Shown here: in pieces, positions 33,551-42,908 of the stretch
How the letters are laid out: every line of letters starts with the position of its first letter
Position numbering within the stretch: position 1 is the first letter of the stretch
NCBI GenBank assembly: GCA_028705775.1
Contig: JAQWCW010000006.1
Span: 52,060-116,059, forward strand
Length of the DNA stretch: 64,000 bases
Source: Eubacteriales bacterium
GTDB lineage: Bacteria; Bacillota; Clostridia; Christensenellales; Aristaeellaceae
Reading direction: 5' to 3'
Translations under genes and position numbers: made by a program
The notes under the pieces: model-generated
Databases searched by the model: none
What the model saw: the letters and a program-made list of their open reading frames with translations, nothing else
Told to the model about the DNA's origin: nothing

Positions 33551-33579
33551 ATTTTACCATATCGCCATAAAATTAGCAA
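33551..33579 (-). promoter_or_regulatory. Promoter of polA
   Basis: Minus strand TTGCTA (33579-33574), 17-base spacer, TAAAAT (33556-33551). No LexA box (GAAC-N4-GTTC) lies in the polA-recN gap. Confidence 0.55.
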
Positions 33580-33694
33580 ACCCGCCGTTTGACGTAAAAG
33601 CGCGTTCAGACGGCTTTTCCGTCAATATGCGCATGAATCCCGTGTGTTAAAAACTTATCTAGTATACTTAGCGCGATTTATACATCTTTTTCAC

Positions 33695-33723
33695 TTTTCA
33701 AGCCGCGAATGATTTGCTATAAT
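33695..33723 (+). promoter_or_regulatory. Promoter of recN
   Basis: TTTTCA (33695-33700), 17-base spacer, TATAAT (33718-33723). The start near 33730 would be only about 20 bases before the TTG start codon, so the leader is very short. Confidence 0.6.
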
Positions 33724-33748
33724 GCAGATTGGCAAAGGAGGGGTTTGC

Positions 33749-35443
33749 TTGCTCACGCAGATGACGATACGCAATTTTGCGCTGATAGAAGCCGCCTCGG
33801 TCTTATTCAGACCGGGCTTTTCAGTCGTCACCGGCGAAACCGGCGCGGGCAAATCCATCGTGGTCGATTCGGTCAATTTCATTCTCGGCGCAAGAATGGG
33901 CAAAGAGATAATCAGGACGGGAACGGACAAAGCCGTCGTTGAAGCGCAGTTTTCCGTAGACGGGAATCCGCGCGTTCTTTCCGCGCTCGCAATCGCCCAG
34001 ATTGAGCCAGAGGACGGATATATTACTATACAGCGCGAGCTTTCCCAGACGGGCAGGGGCGTATGCAGGGTTTGCGGAGCAATCGTAACGCAGTCCCAGC
34101 TCAGGGAGATTACGAAATCGCTCGTTGACATTCACGGGCAGCACGAGCATCAGAGCCTGCTCGACTCCGGAACGCACGAGGCTTGCTTCGACTCCTGCGG
34201 GGACGAAAGCCACCGCGATGCCCTGAAGAAAACGGAAGAAAGCTACGAGGCGCTTGCCGCCGTTGACAAAAAGCTGAAGGCGCGCCTGAAAGCAATCCGC
34301 GCGGCAGCCGAAAGGCGCGACATACTTGATTTCCAGTTCAAGGAGCTGAAGGAAGCAAAGCTCAAAAGCGGCGAGTTTGAGGAGCTGAGCGAGAGGCGCA
34401 AGCGGATGCAGATGAGCGAAAAGCTCACAAAAGCGACTGTCGAGGCGCTATCCGCTTTGGACGGCGAAACGGGCGCAATAGCTCAGGCGCTCAGCGCCGC
34501 CTCTGCGATGAAGCGTATTGCGGACACGGACGAAACCTACGATTCAATCGAAAAGCGCCTCAGGAGCGCGTACTACGAGCTTTCCGATATAAAGGAAAGC
34601 CTTGACGCGCGCCTTTCGGAGGATTCGCTTGACGAAAACGCGCTTGAAAAGCTTGACGACAGGCTGGACGAGCTGCGCAAGCTGATGCGCAAGTACGGGA
34701 TGACCGTTGAGGATATGCTCAAAAAGCAGAGCGAAATCGCGCAGGAGCTTGAGGCAATAAGCGGAAGCGACGAAATAACCTCAAGCCTCAAGCGCGAATG
34801 GAAAAAGCGCCGCGAGGAATACCTGCAAAGCGCGGGAAGGCTGCACGAATCGCGCCTCAAGCTCAAGGAAAGCTTTGAAAAGGCGATGAAGAGCCATTTG
34901 ATACCGCTCGGTATGCCCGACGCGGTTTTCGAGGCTTCAATCGCCGAAAACGAGCAGGGCAGGTTCACAAAAACCGGCTACGACAAGCTTGAATTCCTGT
35001 TTTCCGCAAACCCGGGCGAGCCTGTAAAGAGCCTTTCGGCAACGGCGTCGGGCGGAGAGCTGAGCCGCGTAATGCTTTCCCTTAAAACCATGAACGCAAG
35101 CCGCGAAATGATTCCGACGGTCATTTTCGATGAAATCGACACGGGTATATCCGGCAGAATGGCGCAGGCGGTCGCCGAAAAAATGGCGGACATAGGGCGC
35201 TACTGTCAGGTTCTGTGCGTAAGCCACCTGCCGCAGATAGCGGCTATGGCGGATACCGAATACAGCGTGAGCAAGTCCGCAAGCATGGGCAGAACCCACA
35301 CGGAGGTCAAGCTGCTTGAGCGCGTGGAGAGAGAAAATGAAATCGCGCGAATGGTAAGCGGCGCAGACGACATTGACGAGTCAAGCCTCAGCCATGCAAG
35401 GACGCTGCTCAAGGCGGCGGAAAACCGCAAGGCGGGAAAATAA
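33749..35443 (+). CDS. recN: DNA repair protein RecN
   Basis: 564 residues. SMC-like ATPase that gathers broken DNA ends in recombinational repair. The Walker A motif is in VVTGETGAGKSIVVDSVNF, the signature TASGGELSRVMLSLK and Walker B TVIFDEIDTGISGRMAQ near the C-terminus, with a long coiled coil between about residues 150 and 370. TTG 33749 is chosen since AAGGAGGGG lies at seven bases; ATG 33761 is in frame but farther. Transcribed divergently from polA. It is often SOS-controlled elsewhere, but no LexA box is seen here. Confidence 0.95.
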   Translation: MLTQMTIRNFALIEAASVLFRPGFSVVTGETGAGKSIVVDSVNFILGARMGKEIIRTGTDKAVVEAQFSVDGNPRVLSALAIAQIEPEDGYITIQRELSQTGRGVCRVCGAIVTQSQLREITKSLVDIHGQHEHQSLLDSGTHEACFDSCGDESHRDALKKTEESYEALAAVDKKLKARLKAIRAAAERRDILDFQFKELKEAKLKSGEFEELSERRKRMQMSEKLTKATVEALSALDGETGAIAQALSAASAMKRIADTDETYDSIEKRLRSAYYELSDIKESLDARLSEDSLDENALEKLDDRLDELRKLMRKYGMTVEDMLKKQSEIAQELEAISGSDEITSSLKREWKKRREEYLQSAGRLHESRLKLKESFEKAMKSHLIPLGMPDAVFEASIAENEQGRFTKTGYDKLEFLFSANPGEPVKSLSATASGGELSRVMLSLKTMNASREMIPTVIFDEIDTGISGRMAQAVAEKMADIGRYCQVLCVSHLPQIAAMADTEYSVSKSASMGRTHTEVKLLERVERENEIARMVSGADDIDESSLSHARTLLKAAENRKAGK

Positions 35444-35504
35444 GCGAGCATACGCGGGAAGCTCTTCCGCGCTCACATAAATGTCAGAAGGGGGACGAAA
35501 GTCC

Positions 35505-36815
35505 GTGAAGAAGCGTTTTCCAGGCGGAATACACCCTAAGGAGGGCCCGGGCGGCAAGGCTGTAACCTCTGCCTGCCCGATTGAGGTGCTGCCGCCGCCG
35601 GCGCGCGTGGTAATTCCGATGTCGCAGCACATCGGCGCTCCGTGCAGCCCGACGGTCAAGGTTGGGGACAAGGTCAAGATTGGTCAGGTAATAGGCGAAA
35701 AGACGGGATTCGTCAGCGCGAGCATTCACGCAAGCGTGTCCGGAACCGTCAAATCCATCAGCCCCTGCATCGTAGCCAACGGCACGACCGTTCCGAGCGT
35801 GTGCATAGACAACGATTTCAAGGACGAGTGGATAGAGCTTGCGCCTCCGCCGGAGGACACTCCGCTTTCCGAGCTTTGCAATATGGCAGGGCTTGTAGGT
35901 CTCGGCGGCGCTACCTTCCCGACGGCTGTCAAGGTTGTTCCGCCCAAGGGTACGGTAATCGACACCGTAATCCTCAACGGCGCGGAATGCGAGCCTTACC
36001 TCAGCGCCGACCACAGGCTTATGCTTGAGCGCCCGCAGGACGTGCTTGGCGGCTTGCGGCTCATCATGGCTTCGCTCAGCGCGAAAAGCGCGTATATCGG
36101 CATAGAGATGAACAAGCCGGACGCAATCGGAAAGCTTACCGAGCTGACGAAGGACGACAGCAATATAACAATCGTTCCGCTGCCCGTAAACTACCCGCAG
36201 GGCGGTGAAAAGCAGCTGATTTACGCCGTAACAAAGCGCACGGTTCCCGCGGGCGCGCTGCCCAGCGCTGTCGGCTGCCTTGTGTGCAACGTAGGAACAA
36301 GCGCGGCGCTATACAAGGTCAAAACGACGGGTCAGCCGGTTATCGACAGGGTTACGACGATAGCGGGGCGCGTAGCGCGACCGGGCAACTATCTGGTGCG
36401 CATAGGCACGCAGATTGCCGACCTTATCGAAGCCGCTGGCGGAATTCTGCCCGAAGCCAAACAGCTTATATACGGCGGCCCGATGATGGGAATGGCGATA
36501 AACCGCACCGATATTCCCGTAACAAAGGGCTGCTCCGGAATAACCATAGTCGCCTTTGACGCGATGGAGGAGCATGAAAGCCCGTGCATACGCTGCGGCA
36601 GATGCGCCTCCGTATGCCCGATGCTGCTGATGCCGACGCTTATCGACCATGCGGCGCGCAAGCGGAACTTCACGGAAGCGGAGCGCCTCGGCGCAATGAA
36701 CTGCATCGAGTGCGGCTCATGCACCTACGTCTGCCCCGCTAAGCGCTCGCTTACGCAAAGCTGCAGGATTTCAAAGCGCATGATAACCGCCGCAAGAAAG
36801 AAGGGGGGAAAGTAA
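35505..36815 (+). CDS. rnfC: Rnf electron transport complex subunit C
   Basis: 436 residues. RnfC binds NADH/FMN and two [4Fe-4S] clusters at the cytoplasmic face of the Rnf complex. KRFPGGIHPKEG is the family start, GLVGLGGATFPTAVK and ILNGAECEPYLSADHRLM follow, and the ferredoxin part has CIRCGRCASVCPMLL and CIECGSCTYVCPAK. GTG 35505 is preferred over ATG 35481 because it aligns with the family N-terminus and has AAGGGGG upstream. First of six genes in the Clostridial order CDGEAB. Confidence 0.95.
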   Translation: MKKRFPGGIHPKEGPGGKAVTSACPIEVLPPPARVVIPMSQHIGAPCSPTVKVGDKVKIGQVIGEKTGFVSASIHASVSGTVKSISPCIVANGTTVPSVCIDNDFKDEWIELAPPPEDTPLSELCNMAGLVGLGGATFPTAVKVVPPKGTVIDTVILNGAECEPYLSADHRLMLERPQDVLGGLRLIMASLSAKSAYIGIEMNKPDAIGKLTELTKDDSNITIVPLPVNYPQGGEKQLIYAVTKRTVPAGALPSAVGCLVCNVGTSAALYKVKTTGQPVIDRVTTIAGRVARPGNYLVRIGTQIADLIEAAGGILPEAKQLIYGGPMMGMAINRTDIPVTKGCSGITIVAFDAMEEHESPCIRCGRCASVCPMLLMPTLIDHAARKRNFTEAERLGAMNCIECGSCTYVCPAKRSLTQSCRISKRMITAARKKGGK

Positions 36816-36816
36816 G

Positions 36817-37791
36817 ATGCAGAAGCAATTCACGGTATCGACCTCGCCCCATCTGCGCGACAGCGCGACAACCTCCAGCATAATGCTCGAGGTTTGCCTC
36901 GCGCTTCTTCCCGCCGGAATCATGGGAATACTGTTCTTCGGCTTCGGCGCGCTTCTCGTAATCGCCGCCTGCGTTCTTACCTGCGTTATCGCCGAGTACC
37001 TGTGGGAAAAGCACACGCATAAGCCAATAACCATAAAGGACGGCAGCGCGATTCTGACGGGACTTCTGCTCGCCTACAATCTGCCGCCGACTGCCCCAAT
37101 CTGGCTCTGCATCGTCGGCTCTGCAATAGCGATAATCATCGTCAAGCAGTTCTTCGGCGGGCTTGGACAGAACTTCCTCAACCCCGCGCTTGCCGCGCGC
37201 GCAATACTGATGGTCTCGTGGGCGGGAATAATGACGACGTTCATAAAGCCCGAATTCATGGGCTTCCTCGGCGGCGGGGCGGACGCGGTAAGCGTTGCAA
37301 CTCCGCTTGCGCTCGGGCAAAGCCCCGCCAATTATTCGCTCTGGCAGCTTATTATCGGCGACATTCCAGGAACGATTGGCGAAACAAGCAAGCTTGCGCT
37401 TCTGCTCGGCGGCGTATACCTGATGTGGCGCAGGATTATCGACTGGCGCACTCCCGTATGCTTTATCGCAACCGCGTTTGTGCTTTTCCTAATTTCGACC
37501 GGCAAGCTATGGGACGCAGCGAGCAACCAGAGCGCGATATACCAGATTCTCTCCGGCGGGCTTTTCCTGGGCGCGTTCTTTATGGCGACCGACTATGTTA
37601 CAAGCCCAATCACCAAGACGGGCAAAATTATCATGGGAGTCGGCTGCGGCGCGCTTCTGTTCGTAATCCGCTCCTATTCAAGCTATGTCGAGGGCTGCTC
37701 CTTCGCAATCCTTCTGATGAACGTGATTACGCCCCTTATCGACCGCTTTACGCCCGCCCATCCTTTCGGGGAGGTGAAGCGCCATGAATGA
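36817..37791 (+). CDS. rnfD: Rnf complex subunit D
   Basis: 324 residues, about nine to ten membrane segments. RnfD carries a covalently bound FMN on a threonine; the expected site is in ADAVSVATPLAL. SPHLRDSATTSSIML at the start and GGLGQNFLNPALAARAILM are typical family regions. The short AAGGGGGGA ribosome site overlaps the rnfC stop. Together with RnfE and RnfA it forms the membrane ion path. Confidence 0.93.
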   Translation: MQKQFTVSTSPHLRDSATTSSIMLEVCLALLPAGIMGILFFGFGALLVIAACVLTCVIAEYLWEKHTHKPITIKDGSAILTGLLLAYNLPPTAPIWLCIVGSAIAIIIVKQFFGGLGQNFLNPALAARAILMVSWAGIMTTFIKPEFMGFLGGGADAVSVATPLALGQSPANYSLWQLIIGDIPGTIGETSKLALLLGGVYLMWRRIIDWRTPVCFIATAFVLFLISTGKLWDAASNQSAIYQILSGGLFLGAFFMATDYVTSPITKTGKIIMGVGCGALLFVIRSYSSYVEGCSFAILLMNVITPLIDRFTPAHPFGEVKRHE

Positions 37792-38350
37792 CACGATTAA
37801 GCTCGGTCTCCGCCTTATGCTGTTCGCCCTTTGCTCGGCGCTGCTGCTGGCGCTGACGAACATGATTACGGCACGCCCGATTGAGGAGCAGGAGCGCCAA
37901 AAGGCGCTGCAAAGCCGCAAGGCCGCGCTTCCCGCCGCCTCTGAGTTTACGGAAATCAACCTTGCGGAGGAATACGGCGACGCGATAAGCGCCTATCCCG
38001 CCGTTACAAGCATAATGAGGGGCTTGGACGCAAGCGGAAGCACCGTCGGCTACATTTTCACCATGTCGCCCTACGGCTACGGCGGGCCGATTCCGATTAC
38101 CCTCGGAATCAGCGACGGCGCGGTTACGGGTATCGCCTTCGGGACGCTTGCCGAAACTCCGGGACTCGGCTCAAAGGTAGCCGGAAGCGCCTTTACATCG
38201 CAGTTCACGGGGCTTGAAGCTTCCTCCGCCGGCTCTGAAAAGATAGACACAATAAGCGGCGCGACGGTTTCATCAAGCGCCGTCAAGGGCGCGGTTACGC
38301 AGGCGATAGCCGTATATGAAAACCTGATTGGCGCAAAGGAGGCTGAGTGA
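37784..38350 (+). CDS. rnfG: Rnf complex subunit G
   Basis: 188 residues with one N-terminal membrane span (about 9-27) and an extracytoplasmic FMN-binding domain. The covalent FMN threonine lies in the signature DTISGATVSSSAV. PGLGSKV is also conserved. The ATG overlaps rnfD by eight bases and GGGGAGG stands upstream. Confidence 0.93.
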   Translation: MNDTIKLGLRLMLFALCSALLLALTNMITARPIEEQERQKALQSRKAALPAASEFTEINLAEEYGDAISAYPAVTSIMRGLDASGSTVGYIFTMSPYGYGGPIPITLGISDGAVTGIAFGTLAETPGLGSKVAGSAFTSQFTGLEASSAGSEKIDTISGATVSSSAVKGAVTQAIAVYENLIGAKEAE

Positions 38351-38351
38351 C

Positions 38352-38972
38352 ATGGGAATGAAGGAAACGAAAAACGCCATAGTTAACGGTCTCCTTTCGG
38401 AAAACCCGACCTTCCGCCTCGTGCTTGGAATGTGCCCTACGATGGGCGTTACCACAATGGCGCAGAACGGACTCGGAATGGGTCTTGCGACAACAGCTGT
38501 GCTTGTATGCTCCAACGTCGCCATTTCCCTTTTGCGCAAGGCTATTCCGGACAGAATCCGCATTCCCGCCTTCGTGGTCATCATCGCAACCTTCGTAACG
38601 ATGGTTGACCTTTTGATGAAGGCGTTCATCCCCTCGCTTTCGGAAGCCTTGGGAGCGTTCATTCCGCTGATTGTCGTCAACTGCATAGTCTTTGCGCGCG
38701 CGGAATCCTTCGCCTTCAAGAACAAGCCGGCAATAAGCGCGGCGGACGGGCTTGGAATGGGGCTTGGCTTCACGATGTCAATAACGCTGCTCTCCGCCGT
38801 GCGTGAAATTCTCGGAATGGGAACGCTTTTCGGAATGCAGATAATGCCCGCGTCCTATCAGCCGATGGCAATCATGACGGCCGCGCCCGGCGGCTTCATC
38901 ACCCTCGGAATTCTGATGGCAATCTTCAACACCGTGTACAACAAAGCAGCGCTCAAAGCGCAGAAAGCGTAA
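38352..38972 (+). CDS. rnfE: Rnf complex subunit E
   Basis: 206 residues, about six membrane segments. Family features include NPTFRLVLGMCPTMGVTT and LGAFIPLIVVNCIVFARAESFA, with the cysteines that hold a membrane-embedded iron-sulfur centre at the RnfA/RnfE interface. AAGGAGG is nine bases before ATG 38352, which follows the rnfG stop by one base; ATG 38358 is the alternative. Confidence 0.94.
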   Translation: MGMKETKNAIVNGLLSENPTFRLVLGMCPTMGVTTMAQNGLGMGLATTAVLVCSNVAISLLRKAIPDRIRIPAFVVIIATFVTMVDLLMKAFIPSLSEALGAFIPLIVVNCIVFARAESFAFKNKPAISAADGLGMGLGFTMSITLLSAVREILGMGTLFGMQIMPASYQPMAIMTAAPGGFITLGILMAIFNTVYNKAALKAQKA

Positions 38973-38985
38973 GGAGGAACGATAG

Positions 38986-39567
38986 ATGACTGAACTTATT
39001 CTGCTGTTTGTCGGCTCCGCGCTTGTAAACAACGTTGTAATGAGCCACTTCTGGGGAATCTGCCCGTTCCTCGGCGTCAGCAAAAAAACCGAAACCGCCT
39101 TCGGAATGGGGCTTGCCGTTATTTTCGTAATAACGCTTTCCTCGCTGATAACCTATCTGGTGCAGAACTATCTGCTTGAGCCATTGGGGCTTGAATACCT
39201 CCAGACGATAGCCTTCATTCTGGTTATCGCGGTTCTGGTTCAGGTGGTCGAGATGGTGCTTCGCAAGGTCAGCTTCAGCCTGTATCAGGCTCTGGGCGTA
39301 TACCTGCCGCTGATAACCACGAACTGCGCGGTTCTCGGTATCGCGCTGCTTAACGTAACAAAGGGCTACAGTCTCATCGAAAGCGTTATTAACGGCTTCG
39401 GCTCGTCAACCGGCTTTATGATAGCGATTGTGCTGTTCTCCGGAATACGCGAGCGGCTTGAAATGTCCGATATGCCCGAATGGATGAAGGGCTTCCCGGG
39501 CGCGCTTATTTCGGCAGGCTTGATGGCTGTGGCTTTCCTCGGATTCACCGGAATGATTCCGGCATAA
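38986..39567 (+). CDS. rnfA: Rnf complex subunit A
   Basis: 193 residues, six membrane segments, homologous to RnfE with inverted topology. NNVVMSHFWGICPFLGVSKK and YLPLITTNCAVLGIALLN carry the two conserved cysteines. AAGGAGG precedes the ATG. Length is standard for the family. Confidence 0.95.
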   Translation: MTELILLFVGSALVNNVVMSHFWGICPFLGVSKKTETAFGMGLAVIFVITLSSLITYLVQNYLLEPLGLEYLQTIAFILVIAVLVQVVEMVLRKVSFSLYQALGVYLPLITTNCAVLGIALLNVTKGYSLIESVINGFGSSTGFMIAIVLFSGIRERLEMSDMPEWMKGFPGALISAGLMAVAFLGFTGMIPA

Positions 39568-39582
39568 GGAGGACGCAAGAAA

Positions 39583-40683
39583 ATGATGAATGTACTTTAC
39601 GCCGTCCTTGTGCTCGGCGGACTCGGATTGGTTTTCGGCGTTGCGCTTGCGCTTACCGCAAAGGCGTTCGCCGTTCCGGCTAACCCCATACGCGACGCCG
39701 TGAGGGAGGCGCTGCCCGGCGCAAACTGCGGCGGCTGCGGTTACCCCGGCTGCGACGCGCTTGCAGACGCGATAGCTGCCGGCAAAGCTCCCCTTAACGC
39801 CTGCCCCGTCGGCGGCGCCGAGGCTGCAAAGAAGATTGCGCTTGCAATGGGTCAGGAGCCTGCGGCGGAAAGCGTAAAGATGGTTGCGCACGTTATCTGC
39901 GGCGGAACGCTTGACCGCTGCAAGGTTAAGCACCACTACGCGGGTATCAAGGACTGCGTTGCCGCAACGCTTGCCGGAAACGGCGACAAGGCCTGCGCTT
40001 ACGCCTGCCTCGGCTACGGAACCTGCGTTCAGGTATGCCCCTTCGGCGCTATTCACATTGACGAGCGCGACAGGATTGCGGTTGTTGATTACGACAAGTG
40101 CCAGAGCTGCGGCAAATGCGTCAGCGCCTGCCCCAAGAGCGTATTGCAGATGCTGCCCGTATCGCTGCCGGTTGAAATTCACTGCCGCGCCGCCGCTCAG
40201 GGCAAGCTTGTGTCCGACAACTGCCGCGTAGGCTGCGTAGGCTGCGGGCTTTGCGAAAAAAGCTGCAATTTCGGCGCAATCGAAATGGTTAACCATCTTC
40301 CCAAAATCGACAGGGAAAAGTGCGTAGGCTGCATGATGTGCGCCGAGAACTGCCCGACAAGCGCAATCTGGGCGGACTTTGAGCATAGAATGATTGCCTC
40401 CATCGACAAGAACCTCTGCGTAGGTTGCACAATCTGCAAAAAGCAATGCCATTTTGACGCGATTGCGGGCGCGCTCAAGGAAAAGCACGAAGTGCTTGAA
40501 GCCTGCACGGGCTGCGGCGAATGCGTCAAGAAATGCCCCCGCAAGGCGATTACGCTGCACATACGCGAGCACGTGCGCGACGAATTCGCAAAGGCGGGAA
40601 CGGACGGAACGCCGATAGCCGTATCAATGGATAAAAAGAGCGCGGCGCCCGAAACGGCGAAGGCGGAAGAAACCAAAGCATAA
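39583..40683 (+). CDS. rnfB: Rnf complex subunit B with seven [4Fe-4S] motifs
   Basis: 366 residues, long for RnfB. A membrane anchor (about 5-28) precedes the cluster region. Cysteine sets are visible at about 49-74 (CGGCGYPGC), 138-152 (CLGYGTCVQVCP), 173-183 (CQSCGKCVSAC), 218-228 (CVGCGLCEKSC), 247-257 (CVGCMMCAENC), 279-289 (CVGCTICKKQC) and 308-318 (CTGCGECVKKC), seven in all. RnfB receives electrons from reduced ferredoxin and passes them into the complex. The tail after 330 is Ala/Lys/Glu-rich. AGGAGG precedes the double ATG. Confidence 0.95.
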   Translation: MMNVLYAVLVLGGLGLVFGVALALTAKAFAVPANPIRDAVREALPGANCGGCGYPGCDALADAIAAGKAPLNACPVGGAEAAKKIALAMGQEPAAESVKMVAHVICGGTLDRCKVKHHYAGIKDCVAATLAGNGDKACAYACLGYGTCVQVCPFGAIHIDERDRIAVVDYDKCQSCGKCVSACPKSVLQMLPVSLPVEIHCRAAAQGKLVSDNCRVGCVGCGLCEKSCNFGAIEMVNHLPKIDREKCVGCMMCAENCPTSAIWADFEHRMIASIDKNLCVGCTICKKQCHFDAIAGALKEKHEVLEACTGCGECVKKCPRKAITLHIREHVRDEFAKAGTDGTPIAVSMDKKSAAPETAKAEETKA

Positions 40684-40764
40684 AAGCGCCCGAAAACACA
40701 TTTTTAAGGCGGGAAAGCAAACGCGGGCGGAGGCAGACCCTCCCCCGATACGCCTTATTTTATC

Positions 40765-40824
40765 GGCGGCGGGTTTTGCGGTTTCAAGCGCGCGTGGCGC
40801 GCATTTGGCTGCATACCCGCCGCC
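40765..40824 (+). other. Large nested inverted repeat after rnfB
   Basis: GGCGGCGGG (40765-40773) pairs with CCCGCCGCC (40816-40824), enclosing a second hairpin GCGCGC-GTG-GCGCGC (40788-40802). A third small hairpin CGCTTT/AAAGCG follows at about 40829-40845. None has a T-run. The 256-base gap 40684-40939 holds these structures and nothing else recognised; they may end or stabilise the rnf message. Confidence 0.55.
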
Positions 40825-40939
40825 CAAACGCTTTCATAAAAAGCGCAAAGCGGCAGAATTGCTTACGCCGCACCGGCGGCGCAGGCGCAGAACGCAAACA
40901 AAATATACTTATTAAGAGCATTCCATATTGGAGATAAAC

Positions 40940-42142
40940 ATGAACAGCTATATATCCGCAATCGGCACGGCGTTTCTGATATTTCCCTTCGCGGCGGCGC
41001 TTTTTGCCGTCCCCTACTTAATATATCAATACAGGCGCTTCGGCGGGCTTCCGCTCATTCGCTCGCTCATCGTATACTCCTTTATCCTCTATGAAATGTG
41101 CGCATATTTTCTCACAATGCTTCCCCTTCCCCCTATCGCGGAGGTCGCCGCGCTTACTACGCCGACTTTGCAGCTTGAGCCGCTTAAGGACTTGATGAAC
41201 GCTTTTCATCAGGGCAAGTTTGCGCTGTCAGAGCCGATAACATGGTGGAACACGCTCAAATCATCCGCAATGCTTGAAATACTTTTCAACATTCTGATGT
41301 GCGTTCCGCTCGGAATATATCTTCGCTACTATTTCAGATGCAGCTGGAAAAAGACCTTTGTAATCGGGCTTCTCGTAAGCCTGGTATACGAGCTTACCCA
41401 GCTCAGCGGTTTGTTTTTCATTTATCCGCGCCCGTACCGCCTGTGCGAAACGGATGACCTAATCAAGAATACGCTCGGCACGATGATAGGATACTGGATT
41501 ACCCCGATTATCGTGAAAATTCTGCCGACAAGGGACGAGCTTGACAAGCGGAGCTACAAAAAGGGCGAGCACGTTTCATGGATGCGGCGGCTAATCGCCC
41601 TTTCGGTTGACTGGTGCTTTTACTCGCTGCTCATTTTTCTGCTGAACTCGCCAATCAAAAAACTCGCGGCAGGCAGCGAGCTTACAATCGGGCTTATACA
41701 GCTAGCGCTCTACATCGTCTTTATTTTCGTTTGCTTCATCATTCTGCAATGGCGTTTCGGCGGGCAAACAATCGGCAAAAAGCTGGTCAAAATCCGCGTT
41801 GTGAGCCGCGACGGAAGCCCCGCGCGCTTCTCGCAGCTGCTTTGCAGGTATTCAATCATTTACTCGGTTACGATTATCCCCTCGCTGCTTATGCTGCTTA
41901 TCGAAAACCAAGTATTCGTTATCAGCACAAGGGAATTCAACATCGGAATGACTATCGCGGCGGCGGTATTCGCGCTGCTTGTCGTATTCATTGTAATGAT
42001 GCGCATAATGCGCAAGGGCTTCAGCTTTCCACACAGCTCATTAAGCAGAACAAAGTCGATTTCGACAATCGAAAGGCGCGAAGAAATAAGCGCGGAAAAG
42101 GAAGAAGGGCATACGGATGAACGAAGCGGCAAGCGCGCTTGA
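40940..42142 (+). CDS. VanZ-like and RDD two-domain membrane protein
   Basis: 400 residues. Residues about 10-180 resemble the VanZ family (membrane segments, FNILMCVPLGIYLRYYF, LVSLVYELTQLSGLFF, CETDDLIKNTLGTMIGYW). Residues about 205-350 are an RDD domain (RRLIALSVDWCFYSLLIF, WRFGGQTIGKKLVKIRVVSRDG). The last 50 residues are charged and cytoplasmic. The VanZ-RDD fusion occurs in Clostridia; its role is unknown, with lipoglycopeptide tolerance only suggested for VanZ. ATG 40940 has GGAG at seven bases. It overlaps the sirtuin gene by 26 bases. Confidence 0.82.
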   Translation: MNSYISAIGTAFLIFPFAAALFAVPYLIYQYRRFGGLPLIRSLIVYSFILYEMCAYFLTMLPLPPIAEVAALTTPTLQLEPLKDLMNAFHQGKFALSEPITWWNTLKSSAMLEILFNILMCVPLGIYLRYYFRCSWKKTFVIGLLVSLVYELTQLSGLFFIYPRPYRLCETDDLIKNTLGTMIGYWITPIIVKILPTRDELDKRSYKKGEHVSWMRRLIALSVDWCFYSLLIFLLNSPIKKLAAGSELTIGLIQLALYIVFIFVCFIILQWRFGGQTIGKKLVKIRVVSRDGSPARFSQLLCRYSIIYSVTIIPSLLMLLIENQVFVISTREFNIGMTIAAAVFALLVVFIVMMRIMRKGFSFPHSSLSRTKSISTIERREEISAEKEEGHTDERSGKRA

Positions 42143-42851
42143 AACCTTCTATGAATGGGTGCAGGAAAGCCGTAAAATCGTGTTTTTCGGCGGCGCGGGC
42201 GTGTCAACCGAAAGCGGAATACCCGATTTCCGCTCAAAGGACGGTCTATACAACCAAAAGTACGCCTATCCGCCAGAAATGATACTCAGCCACAGCTTTT
42301 TCCGCTCAAATCCCGAGGAATTTTTCCGCTTCTACCGCGACAAAATCCTCATCGGCGGCGCAAAGCCGAACACTACGCACCTTGCCCTTGCAAAGCTTGA
42401 AAAAGAGGGCAGGCTGCTCTCCGTCGTCACGCAGAACATCGACGGGCTGCATCAGGCGGCAGGCTCAAAGCGAGTATGGGAGCTGCACGGAAGCACCCTG
42501 CGCAACACCTGCGAGCGCTGTGGAAGGAAATGGGGCAAGGACAGGATTGAAAGCCAAAGCGGCGTTCCGCGCTGCGAGTGCGGCGGGATTATCAAGCCGG
42601 ACGTGGTGCTTTACGAGGAAGGGCTTGACGACGCCGTTCTGCGCGGAGCGATAACGGATTTGGCAAACGCGGATATGCTGATAATCGGCGGAACAAGCCT
42701 TACGGTATACCCCGCCGCAGGGCTTATAGACGCTTACACAGGCAGACGCATGGCGCTTATCAACCGCGACGCGACGTCCGGCGACAGAAAAGCGCAGCTT
42801 GTGCTGCATTGCTCGCTCGGAAGCGTATTTGAGTATTTCTTGAAGGATTGA
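42117..42851 (+). CDS. NAD-dependent protein deacetylase (sirtuin)
   Basis: 244 residues. It removes acyl groups from protein lysines using NAD. Motifs are FFGGAGVSTESGIPDFRS, VTQNIDGLHQAAGS, the catalytic His in ELHGS, and a zinc ribbon with CERCGRK and CECGG; GGTSLTVYPAAGL closes the NAD site. Length and motifs match the bacterial CobB/SrtN class. GAAGAAGGG precedes the ATG inside the VanZ-RDD gene. Its stop region contains the promoter of the next operon. Confidence 0.93.
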   Translation: MNEAASALETFYEWVQESRKIVFFGGAGVSTESGIPDFRSKDGLYNQKYAYPPEMILSHSFFRSNPEEFFRFYRDKILIGGAKPNTTHLALAKLEKEGRLLSVVTQNIDGLHQAAGSKRVWELHGSTLRNTCERCGRKWGKDRIESQSGVPRCECGGIIKPDVVLYEEGLDDAVLRGAITDLANADMLIIGGTSLTVYPAAGLIDAYTGRRMALINRDATSGDRKAQLVLHCSLGSVFEYFLKD

Positions 42852-42876
42852 CAACAAACGGAGTTATCGGTAAAAT
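42848..42876 (+). promoter_or_regulatory. Promoter of the MBOAT operon
   Basis: TTGACA (42848-42853), 17-base spacer, TAAAAT (42871-42876). The -35 box overlaps the sirtuin stop codon. Transcription should start near 42883, just ahead of the GAAGGAGG ribosome site. Confidence 0.7.
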
Positions 42877-42908
42877 CATCATAGCTTTTATACGAAGGAG
42901 GAAACGGA

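Noticed and set aside
39406..40572. 388-codon minus-strand frame opposite rnfA/rnfB
   Set aside because: The cysteine-rich coding of RnfB on the other strand explains it; low-complexity Ala-rich translation and no ribosome site.
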